From NCBI GenBank assembly GCA_015679605.1, contig JAAAVE010000553.1, forward strand, positions 217-11,815: a stretch of 11,599 nucleotides of DNA, read 5' to 3'. Position 1 is the first letter of the stretch. Each line of letters opens with the position of its first letter. The notes under the pieces were generated by a model. It was not told the DNA's origin. It did no database searches and was given only the letters and a program-made list of their open reading frames with translations. The position numbers were made by a program, and so were the translations under genes. Below are positions 1-7,684 of this stretch, piece by piece. Source of the stretch: Podila epigama. Taxonomy: Eukaryota; Mortierellomycota; Mortierellomycetes; Mortierellales; Mortierellaceae.

Positions 1-73
1 GCGACTTCTTGACCGAGCACAAGGCCCTTTTTTTTATTATTATCTCTTTTTGACGAACGCTTACCTTTGCCAT
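1..73 (-). CDS. Possible 5' end or internal exon of a minus-strand gene running off the left edge (weak)
   Basis: On the minus strand, an ATG at 73-71 is followed by two codons (M-A-K) and a strong fungal donor, AAG|GTAAGC, with the intron starting at 64. Possible acceptors lie at 28-27, 9-8 and 6-5; the last two would give introns of 57-60 nt. Only a few bases of a next exon are inside the window, so the product cannot be named. An alternative is that 95-65 is a 31-nt internal exon, because a TTATAG acceptor ends at 96 and a CTGAT-like branch site lies upstream of it. If it is a first exon, the gene is divergent from the large plus-strand gene, with about 230 bp between the starts. The evidence is a start codon and a donor site only, and it could be chance. 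Confidence 0.25.
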   Translation of the reverse strand, partial: MAKVSVRQKEIIIKKRALCSVKKS

Positions 74-302
74 GACCCATTCCAATATACAACCACTATA
101 ACCGCCAACATCAGTAAACTAGCATCATATTCGCATCCATCACTATCATTTCGCGTACAGAATGGAGTATCTATTGCCGCTGTGGTTGCGTCAGTATATG
201 ACCCAACGCCAGAAACGAGGTATGTCAGGTAACAGCAACAAGCAACAATACAGGTTCACTGTCTGTCTTTTTTTGTCGACAAGAAAGAAAAAAACAAAGA
301 AG
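74..302. promoter_or_regulatory. Leader and probable promoter of the large plus-strand gene
   Basis: This short region lies upstream of the chosen ATG at 303. The reading frame of exon 1 is also open back to an ATG at 162, which would add 47 residues rich in Lys, Arg and Gln, so the true start could be either one. A donor-like GAG|GTATGTC occurs at 219-226 and an acceptor-like TACAG at 157-161, so a leader intron is possible. A run of T and a purine tract (about 266-302) directly precede the ATG at 303. No clear TATA box is visible. Confidence 0.4.
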
Positions 303-3300
303 ATGAACTTTGAAAGATACAACATTAAAACATCCTCCTCAAACGTGTCCATATTTGTTGTAGAGATACCTGAGGATGTTGCGGATCACCTATTATATAT
401 CTGTGCACAAGTCCTCAGCAACCGAGGTCAGTAAAAAAATACTCTTGAGGTGTAGCGACTCTTGTGTGTGTTGTCGTTGTCGTTCTTCAAAAGTTACCTC
501 AACGTTGACGTATTGACTCTTGGTGTATTATTCAACTGCTTGATATCTTTTTCATAGATCCTGCCTCGCTTGCTCACCCACGCTTCCATTCCATTCAACA
601 ATCCCTTACTATCATCGCTCAACAAAGAACCAGTACAACAATACTACCATCGTCATCATCATCATCATCATCATCAGTATCAGTATCAGTATCATCTGTT
701 CTCTCCAGAGCATCTTCCAAAACCCTAGGCAGAAGCAACACCACCAAAAACAGTCGGTCAAAGCTTTCGTTCACGTCCACAACATCCGTGTTTCGAAAGG
801 TCACCCACCAGGATTTGAGTCTCCTCAACAGCCAGGAGATTGTCCGTCTAGCCATCTACATCATGAAACACAGTGATCTTGACTATGCTGATCCATTGAC
901 CTGCGAAAGGGTTCACACCGCAGGCGAGGATTACTATACAAAGCGAAATAACAACAACAACAACAACGCAGAGCATAAACAGCAGCCTACGACAACAATG
1001 TCTGCTGCTGCCGAGATTTACTTTTCAGAGACATTCCACATTGGCCAGAGTGTCCTCCACAACCCAGAGTACCCACTCAAACGACCACTCGAATCAACCA
1101 TCGCCATCGCTACCTTTTGTGCAAAGGCTTCTGGTGGTCTTCGCACAAAGTCTTCCTACGCTCAACCGGCTCCACAACGCACTACACCCAATAGCATAGC
1201 ATCCTCGAGAGCAGGTGCAAAATGGCTCGCAAGACTAGGTCAAATCATCTTTGGAGGCCCCTGCTCACATGCCGGTCATCCACATCATCGCAGAACGCGC
1301 GCCAGTCTCGATCTACTCGAACATCAAAACATTGAATTAGGAAAACACATCTTGGTAGAAGAGCAACGCCGTCGTCAAGAGATAGTCACATCTCGTCGCC
1401 ATACACTTCATTTCGCCACCTCCTCCAACAAAAGGTCGTCACCACCGAGCAATAATGAATCTTTTGGGGTTGTTTCACCTTTTACACCCCATTCTGGTAG
1501 TCAGAGCCCCATTGCAGCAGATTTCTACCCACTTTCGCAAAGTGAACTCTTGGCAGCGCGAGATTCAACGCCTACAACAAGTGATTCGACGTCCACATTA
1601 TCCACCACAGGCACCTCAAGGCGCTCTGCTATTGACAAATGGTGTAAGCACTGCTCCCGTGCTGTAGCATGTCTTGTCCTTGTCGCGGCCCAAGAGGCCA
1701 GGATACGCGCAGCCAAGCAACAACAACAAGATGACCAACAGCAGCAACAACAACAACAACTTGGTGATGATGGCGACGAATATGTATTGGATGACTCTGG
1801 GTTTGATGCTGACGTGTCTGGTTTTGAACCCTTGGACACACCACTCTCTTCCAGTGCATCATCGCCTCAAACGTTGTCACCGTCAAGCCCAAGTTTTAGC
1901 CTGAGCCCGGGTAGTGGCAATGATTTCGGTAGTGACGACAACAACAACAACAACAACAACAGACGAAGCACCATGCACTTTGATACGCGTCCACGTTTGA
2001 AGAGCAAGAGTGACATTGACAATGATGGACGAGTAGAATCACCCTACATTTTCTTTGACCACTCACACGAGATACGAAATCCATCCTTGGACACTAAAGC
2101 CAAGATCAATCGACAGTCGTCCCTAAAGGACTCTGTTGCGGATGCCTTGGACGCGAAAACTACCATTACGGGACCAACCCATCATGCACACCTTGAAGTA
2201 GGCCATGGTCAAGGCACCACAGCCAAAAATCACAAAAGCAACAACAACAGCAACAACAATAATAGCGGTAGCCACACGTCATCTTCCCTTGGGAGCGATG
2301 TAGAGCTAGTGAGTCGGGTCACTAGCCCACATCCTCTCAGTCTTCAGAATGCCTCCTCAAGACCTAGTATTCCAACCGGTGCACGCATGATGTCATCTCC
2401 TCCTTTCTCACCATCCTCACCATTATCGTCACCATGCTCCATGACTCTATTAGAACGCGACCTTGCAGAAGCCATTGCCACGACTGCGCCTAATATCCTA
2501 CCACCTTCTTCCTCTACTACTTCTTCCCCATCTTCCTCCTCTTTCCTTCCTCCCTATCATCATCATCATCATCATCTTGCTAATACCATCAACACCAACC
2601 ATCACTCGAATGTGAATGAAAATGATCATGAAATCTGCAATAACAACAATAACATCTTTGGTCGACGACTCTCAGCATCCGATATTGGATTACAACCAAA
2701 ACCAAACTTGGATTCGATTCGTGAAAGCATTTCACGATCCAATAGTTCTTCTTCTTCTTTATCGTCTTCGTCTTCATCGTCATCGCTGTCATCATCGCCG
2801 TCTTCAGTCTCTGACCCGCCGTCACAAGATGAAGCATTGTCATCATCACCATCATCATCATCGTCATCACCATTAGTACGCGACCGTCAAGACCCGACAC
2901 GCGTCAAAGACGATAGCAAGAACGATAGTGGCAATGACAGTGACAATCAAGTCGGCGACGGCTCTCTGACAGTCAAGCATGAGCTTGAACAACTAGAGAA
3001 AAGCCCTCCTACGGCATTCGACAACAATGTCAATGCACCAGATGATAGAACGCAAAGTCAAGACAATGACCAAGACAATGACCAAGACCAAGAACAAGAC
3101 CAGGAGCGTCACCACCCTTTCTACGCGTTGGGTATCCACAGCCAAACGCCAGTAGACGAATACGCCATCGAAATCAGTGAGTCTATCCAACGTGCTGCAT
3201 CCCAAAACGAGTCTGGTTCTGATTCAGAAACGGCCGACAACAACGAAGCAGCATCACCCAAACTCTCATTAGACAATGGAGATAATACATTGCACCAGGA

Positions 3301-4345
3301 AGAGCAGCAGCAACTGCAGCAGCAGCAGGACATCATGGAGGAATCTGTACAGAACCTTTATGAGCGAGGTTATACATCGGATAACAATGATAGTTCCAAT
3401 GACGACGACGACAACGACGACCGCGAGAGTGGTCAAGACTCGGACAAGGAATCGGAAAATGAAGAAGATAATGATGATGATGATGATGTCTCCTCACTTA
3501 TATCCGAGTCATCCAGTAACCAAGATATGCACAATCAAGAAAAAGGCAATCATATCTTGCGTCAAGTCGACAGTGAAAATGACGACGATGAAGACAACAA
3601 GATCAACGACGAGAATGAAAGTGAGGATAATAAAGACAAGGACAAGGGCAAGGACGAAGACAGCGAAATGGACAACGAAAAGGACAGCGAAAAGGACGAT
3701 GACAGCGACTACATTGAAACCAAGGACGCCGAGACTATCGAGAACAAGGATTCGCCCGTATCCACAAAGTCCTTTCCATCGTCTACCAACCATGCCCTGT
3801 CTGAAGCCTTCTCCACCTCGACCTCTACCTCCTCCTTAACCGAAGACAGCTACCTGGATCCGAATGGTAGTAGCGGTCACAGCAGCGACCTTGACTTTGA
3901 CCTCGACGATGATGTCAACAATGACGACGGAGGAGCCAGAGACCACTCTATCGCCGGTCAAGAAGGCACTCTCGAATCCAACTACGGTTCTCCATCGTCC
4001 GTCACGCCATTATTGTCCCCTTCTTCTTCTTCTTCTTCTTCATCTCCTCCTTCCTCATCCACATCTTCTCTCACCCTCAAACAGAAACAACAACAACTAC
4101 TACAACGCAGACGTCGTCAACAACTGGTCGATGACGCCAAAAGGAAACAAGAACAACTAGATCGCATCAGGGCCCAACTCGAACTCAAAGCCCTTGGCAA
4201 AATCCGTCAACAGGTTTCGTTCTGGGAAGAAAAAGGTGTGCTCGAACAAAAAGTCGTCAGTGTGGAGGAAGTGGAGATTCCAGACCCAGAAGACAAGGAT
4301 CGGACAGTCCACTCTACTAACACATCGTCGTCGGCGTCAACTTGA
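303..4345 (+). CDS. Large low-complexity, Ser/Asn/Asp-rich hypothetical protein (1303 aa, two exons)
   Basis: I do not recognise this protein. Exon 1 is 303-426, the intron is 427-557 (GTCAGT...TTCATAG) and exon 2 is 558-4345. Joining them makes an Asp codon across the junction and keeps the long frame open, which is good support for the model. Residues 1-75 and 119-345 look like ordinary sequence; the segment after residue 119 reads VFRKVTHQDLSLLNSQEIVR. The rest is largely disordered: Ser runs (74-81 and about 765-790), Asn7 runs (172-178 and 503-509), Gln-rich 429-443, His6 near 708, and an acidic Asp/Glu-rich region at about 980-1096. A charged, Gln- and Arg-rich helix likely to form a coiled coil spans about 1215-1277 and includes LLQRRRRQQL and RIRAQLELKALGKIRQQVSF. 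There is no signal peptide, membrane segment or catalytic motif. A scaffold or regulatory role is only a guess. The start could instead be the in-frame ATG at 162. Confidence 0.82.
427..557 (+). other. Intron of the large low-complexity gene
   Basis: The donor GAG|GTCAGT is followed in the exon 1 frame by an immediate stop (TAA at 432-434), so reading through would end translation. The acceptor is TTTTTCATAG at 548-557, preceded by a T-rich tract and a TTCAACT branch-like site near 531. Its length of 131 nt matches the other introns in the window (94-146 nt). Removing it joins phase 1 to phase 1 with the long exon. Confidence 0.85.
653..694 (+). repeat. Coding microsatellite: (TCA)8 followed by (GTATCA)3
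   Basis: A pure run of eight TCA units (653-676) is followed by three GTATCA units (677-694). In the spliced frame it encodes Ser8 and then Val-Ser three times (residues 74-87). It lies near the start of exon 2. The pure repeat is likely to vary in length between strains. Confidence 0.9.
947..967 (+). repeat. Coding trinucleotide repeat encoding Asn7
   Basis: One AAT and six AAC codons encode seven Asn residues (172-178). The same AAC unit recurs at 1940-1960, giving Asn7 at 503-509. The frame-shifted unit CAA makes the Gln run at 1718-1762. These are related CAA/AAC repeats read in two frames. Confidence 0.9.
1718..1762 (+). repeat. Coding CAA/CAG repeat encoding two Gln runs
   Basis: Four Gln codons, two Asp codons and then eight Gln codons, mostly CAA with two CAG, fall at residues 429-442. 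The tract is slightly interrupted and therefore less prone to slippage than the pure AAC runs. Confidence 0.85.
1940..1960 (+). repeat. Coding (AAC)7 repeat encoding Asn7
   Basis: Seven perfect AAC codons encode residues 503-509, between an Asp pair and an Arg pair. It is the purest of the Asn tracts in this protein. Confidence 0.9.
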
Positions 4346-4577
4346 TTCCTCTCTCTCATACACATTCTCTTTGTAGCATAGTTTATTGTAATGTAGTATA
4401 TATAGGATTGGCCACATGGAAAAAAAAGCTTGCCAAAAAAAAAAGATTGCTAAACCTCTGTAAAAGGGAAAATGAAAATGCCTCTGCATCCTGTTCTTGT
4501 CAGGGTTGCGACCAATAAAGAGTTTGTTGAGGACATTTTTTTTCTTTTGCAACGGCGAGTGAATTTTTTAAAAAAGC
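4346..4577. terminator. Shared 3' region between convergent genes, with candidate poly(A) signals for both strands
   Basis: The stop codons of the large plus-strand gene (4345) and the small acidic minus-strand gene (4578) are 232 bp apart. A plus-strand AATAAA lies at 4514-4519, about 170 nt after the plus-strand stop. A minus-strand AATAAA (TTTATT on plus) lies at 4382-4387, about 190 nt after the minus-strand stop. Each signal sits beyond the other, so if both are used the two mRNAs overlap at their 3' ends by more than 100 nt. A-rich runs occur at 4420-4442 and a T-rich run at 4537-4546. Confidence 0.55.
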
Positions 4578-5370
4578 TTAAGCCGAAGCCTCGGCCTTGA
4601 CAACGGTCTCCTCAACTGCAACCTCAGTGGAGGTGGTCGTGACCTCGATCACCTTTCCGGTTCTCAGGACCTTTTTCTCCACGTCCAAAGTAGCTCCATG
4701 CTCGGCTATTATTGAAGTAGTAAAAAGGTCAGGAACGCAATATGTTAACAATAAAAAAAAGGGCGAGCTTAATTCATGTAATCAAAAAAGTATCCTTACA
4801 TGCTTCCTTGGCCAGGGCAGCCAATTCATCACCCTCAATCTCGTCCTCCTATAACCAAAGCGAAAACAAATGAACCAGGATCGTCGAGTTAGAAAGGTTC
4901 CTACTTGCTCAGGAGCAAAAACTTGGAGAAATAAAAAATGCCATTATTTTTAAAAATTCCAAACAAATGTACCTTGTCAGAGTCCTCCTCGTCCGAGGAA
5001 GACGACGAAGAATCATCCTCGTCATCATCCGAGTCGCTATCGTCGTTGGCTACATAATCCTCGTCATCAGAATCATCGTCCGACTAATATCATGTGCGAA
5101 CAAAAAAATAAAAATAAAATGTCAGTTGCGATAGACCAAAAAAAAAAAGAAAAAGAAACAAAAACAGGTACATTTTTTTTGTTGGGTAAGCAAAACGCAA
5201 AACGGAAGGGTATTCTTAAAAACACATACGTCAAGGTCATCGAGAATGGTAAGCTTCTTTTGTTCAGTGGTGGCAACAAGCTTTTCGCCAGACTGATCAG
5301 TCACGGACAACTTTTGAAGCTTCTCCTCGACGGCAACAACAGGGGTGGTGGTAGCAGTGATGTCAGACAT
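4578..5370 (-). CDS. Small acidic protein with Asp/Glu/Ser tract (142 aa, four exons)
   Basis: The exons on the minus strand are 5370-5230 (47 aa), 5083-4973 (37 aa), 4848-4800 and 4705-4578. The introns are 5229-5084, 4972-4849 and 4799-4706. All have GT...AG ends, and CTGAC or CTAAC branch sites are visible in each. The protein begins MSDITATTTPVVAVEEKL. Residues 48-84 are an almost pure Asp/Glu/Ser tract. A helical segment follows (EDEIEGDELAALAKEA), then VLRTGKVIEV and a Thr/Glu/Val-rich tail ending KAEASA. There is no signal peptide or membrane segment. The acidic tract suggests binding to basic partners such as histones or ribosomal proteins, probably in the nucleus. A Chz1-type histone chaperone was considered because of the acidic stretch and the RTGKVIE segment, but the core motif of that family is not evident. 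The family remains unassigned; the exon structure is well supported. Confidence 0.82.
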
Positions 5371-5413
5371 GATGTATGTAACGCAGCAAAAAAGGTTATG
5401 GGGGAGGAAAGCT

Positions 5414-5429
5414 TGTGTGTGTGTGTGTG
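5414..5429. repeat. (GT)8 microsatellite
   Basis: Eight GT units on the plus strand (CA on minus), inside the presumed leader of the acidic-protein gene about 45-60 nt upstream of its ATG. Confidence 0.85.
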
Positions 5430-5511
5430 GGTTGAGTGGTGGCAAGAGTTTTCAACAGAGTGGGTGTGAAAGTGTGGAAGAGAAAAAAAGAAGGTGAGAG
5501 AAAAGAGAACC

Positions 5512-5528
5512 AAAAAAAAAAAAAAAAA
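5512..5528. repeat. Poly(dA:dT) tract of 17 bp upstream of the acidic-protein gene
   Basis: Seventeen A on the plus strand (T on the transcribed sense), at -142 to -158 from the ATG at 5370. Tracts like this are known in fungal promoters to exclude nucleosomes. A tract of the same length sits in nearly the same place upstream of the next gene. Confidence 0.7.
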
Positions 5529-5679
5529 GAAAACGACAAAAGGGGTCAGAGCCCATTCATTCTCTTTAAGGGCCACACCAGTGGCACAATGGTGTTGCAA
5601 TAATTTGAATAAAAGCGTGTTGAAAATGTATAAGAAGGTAAATGGGTTGACTATGGGTTGACACTCTAAGTATATGCAT

Positions 5680-7182
5680 CTAGACAAACATTCGTACATC
5701 CAAGTCAACACCAAAGTCCCACACCATAATGTTGCGATCTTGAGCAGCACTATTACCATAGTTCAAAAAGTAAAAAGAAAGAAAGTGGTCAGTCAAAAGA
5801 AGAGCTTACAACGTCGAATGCTCAAGTCATGAAAAAGAAAAAGGAAATGAATAGTCGTCGACTTCTTACCTCACAATCTTGGATGCATTGAACTGAACAT
5901 CAAAGACCCAGCTAACATGTCCGCACTTGAGGTCGAGGGTACATTCGCCAGTCCTTATATCCCAGACCTTAATTGTGTGGTCGTAGCTTCCGCTCACGAT
6001 CCTGTTCTGGTCAAAGTGTAATGTCCGTACAAGGTTATCATGACCATGCAGCACATTCAAACATTTGCCTGTCGCTGCCTCCCAAACACGGATCGTCCTG
6101 TCATTTGATCCAGATACGATGGTTTCGCCATCGAATTGTACACATGCGAGGCCTCGCTCATGCCCTACAAAGTTTCGGACACAGGCTCCTGTACTAACGT
6201 TCCAGAGTTTGACCAGCCCGTCGCCCGAGGCAGAGACCACTTGACCCTTGTGGAGCTGCACCGCATTCACAGGACCAAGGTGACCCATGAGAGTGTTGAG
6301 TAGCTTGTTGGTCTTGATGTCCCAAATCTTGATGGACGCATCCTTGGAACAGCTGACAATGTATTGATCATCGAAACACACATCCAGGACTCCAGCTGTG
6401 TGGCCAAGTAGCCTTGCTGTGGGCTGTTGTGTCACCATATCCCATACAATAATCGTACTATCGGAAGAACCCGAGACCATAATCTTGTCATCAAATTGCA
6501 GACACAGAACAGACTGTGTATGGCCCTTGAGGGTATGAGTGCAGCGTAAGGTGTGAATGTCCCAAAACTTGATTGTGCGATCCCTGGATCCTGTGACAAT
6601 CTTGGTCGAGTCAAACTGTAGGCAATAAACACTGTCCTTGTGTCCTCGGAGTGTTGTCTTGGGCGGAACAGAGCTCCAGCGATGCCCTAGCTCTTTGCGG
6701 TCGTGGCAGAGCATCTTCCAGTTGAGCGGACGGAACGTTGATGGGGTGGTATTCCGTATATGCCAATCCTTTTGGCGCAAGAACATTTCTTTCCAAACCT
6801 CGTTGTCGCGAGCAAACTGGTTCCATGTACGGGAGACGAGGGTGACCTTGGCAAGGCTGTTCATGTCAAGGAAGCGGAGGATATACGTTGCAATCTCGTA
6901 TGGCAACTTTGAAATGAAATCTATATGTGTGCCGTCATTCAAAAGTGAATGATAAAGTTGATGTATGAGTTGAGAATTCTCAACGGATGAAGGGTAGGTT
7001 TGGGGTAATCCAGAGCATCTGGATGTATCGTGGACGCTGCCAGTCCCAGTTCCAGTTTCAGTGACAATGTCTGCGTCTGTGCTTGCACCCGTGCATGGTG
7101 TAGAGATTGTGCACTGATCGCCACAGAAGGCTGCTACAGCGTTCTCAGTAAGAAGCAGCGAGTCAGAGATGGGCAAGGGCAT
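5680..7182 (-). CDS. F-box/WD40 protein, beta-TrCP-like SCF ubiquitin-ligase substrate receptor (460 aa, two exons)
   Basis: Exon 1 is 7182-5870, the intron is 5869-5750 (GTAAGA...GGTAATAG, CTGAC branch) and exon 2 is 5749-5680. Splicing turns the last codon into Ser and completes the final WD repeat (KIVSAAQDRNIMVWDFG), which a single-exon reading would lose. Residues 1-85 are a variable, Thr/Ser-rich N-terminus. The F-box spans about 87-140 (IDFISKLPYEIATYILRFLD onward) and should bind Skp1. Seven WD40 repeats start with GH dipeptides at about residues 180, 220, 260, 300, 340, 380 and 421, at near-exact 40-residue spacing, and form a closed propeller. The repeats match beta-TrCP (FBXW1/FBXW11) better than Cdc4/FBXW7 in motifs such as SVYCLQF, SVLCLQF, VSCSKDASI, VSASGD and RGLACVQF. 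By family knowledge it would hold phosphorylated substrates for ubiquitination by Cul1-Rbx1. Substrates are unknown. The start is the first ATG of the frame. Confidence 0.95.
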
Positions 7183-7334
7183 GAATGAGAGAGTAATGGG
7201 TGAATGGCAATGTGGAATTCAACCACCAAGCGGTGTCAAAGTGTGTATTTGTGTGTATGTGTGTGCTGCGATTGTATGTCAAAGTGCAAAAAAGGGGACA
7301 GAGACGAAAGAGAAAGAAAAAGGAACAGGCGAAC

Positions 7335-7351
7335 AAAAAAAAAAAAAAAAA
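7335..7351. repeat. Poly(dA:dT) tract of 17 bp upstream of the F-box gene
   Basis: Seventeen A on the plus strand, at -153 to -169 relative to the F-box ATG at 7182. It has the same length and almost the same position as the tract upstream of the acidic-protein gene. Confidence 0.7.
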
Positions 7352-7617
7352 GAAAAAAGCTACGCCTGTTTCAAGTGCGAAAAGAGCGAACGAGGGACAT
7401 TCAAGGAAAAAAGTCTGTGCACATTGACTTGCTGGGCGAAAAATAGCTTTCTTGTTGCAGGGGTAAAGTAGATGGAGATCGCATGGATAGGGCACAATGG
7501 CATTTTTGAATGAGGGCCATGTTTGCGTGTTTGTGTGTGTCATGCAGAAAACAAGGGACTGTTCCTCCTTTTGTCTTTGTTTCTTGGCGGTGGCATGGTA
7601 AAGTTATCTGTTGCTGT

Positions 7618-7646
7618 GCTATGCCTTGCCTTGCCTTGCTATGCCA
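7618..7646. repeat. Short tandem repeat: GCCTTG-type units flanked by GCTATGCC direct repeats
   Basis: The sequence has three CCTTG units framed by two copies of GCTATGCC, at 7618-7625 and 7638-7645. It lies just after the stop of the Ser/Thr-rich minus-strand gene, probably in its 3' untranslated region. Confidence 0.7.
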
Positions 7647-7684
7647 TTTAGATCTGATCCCGAACTTTCAACGTTTTTGTCGAT

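Larger units (their letters stand above)
5371..5679 (-). promoter_or_regulatory. Promoter of the acidic-protein gene and 3' region of the F-box gene
   Basis: This 309-bp spacer lies between two head-to-tail minus-strand genes. On the minus strand, upstream of the ATG at 5370, it holds a CA-rich repeat (5414-5429), CT-rich leader sequence and a T17 tract (5512-5528). No AATAAA is visible on the minus strand downstream of the F-box stop at 5680. No open frame here looks coding. Confidence 0.5.
7183..7684 (-). promoter_or_regulatory. Promoter and leader of the F-box gene plus 3' region of the Ser/Thr-rich gene
   Basis: This is 502 bp without a supportable gene. On the minus strand, upstream of the ATG at 7182, it holds a CA-rich segment (7240-7265 on plus as GT-rich), a CT-rich stretch and a T17 tract (7335-7351). 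The part near 7600-7650 contains a CCTTG tandem repeat in the presumed 3' untranslated region of the upstream gene. No AATAAA is visible on the minus strand. Several overlapping small frames here are made of runs of Phe or Lys codons and do not look coding. Confidence 0.5.

Noticed and set aside
50-232. Frame open from the left edge to 232 containing VSIAAVVASVYDPTPETR, considered as an upstream exon of the large gene
   Set aside because: It has no ATG, and its donor-like site at 220 has no acceptor at a sensible distance that joins the frame of exon 1. A leader or alternative-start explanation is simpler.
2589-3793. Open frames of 70-187 codons on both strands inside the large plus-strand gene
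   Set aside because: They are translations of the trinucleotide repeats in other frames (runs of Met, Thr, His, Val or Arg) and have no domain or splice support of their own.
4578-5370. Naming the small acidic protein as the histone chaperone Chz1
   Set aside because: The acidic tract and the RTGKVIE segment are suggestive, but the conserved Chz core that normally precedes an RRxRGK-type motif is not visible.
5301-5759. Minus-strand frame of 152 codons between the acidic-protein and F-box genes
   Set aside because: It overlaps the last exon of the F-box gene and the T17 tract, and is Phe- and His-rich because of the T- and CA-rich DNA. The spliced F-box exon explains 5680-5749 better.
7163-7543. 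Fusion of the Ser/Thr-rich gene with the F-box gene as one transcript unit
   Set aside because: No acceptor joins the two frames, and the F-box gene has its own ATG, CT-rich leader and T17 tract.
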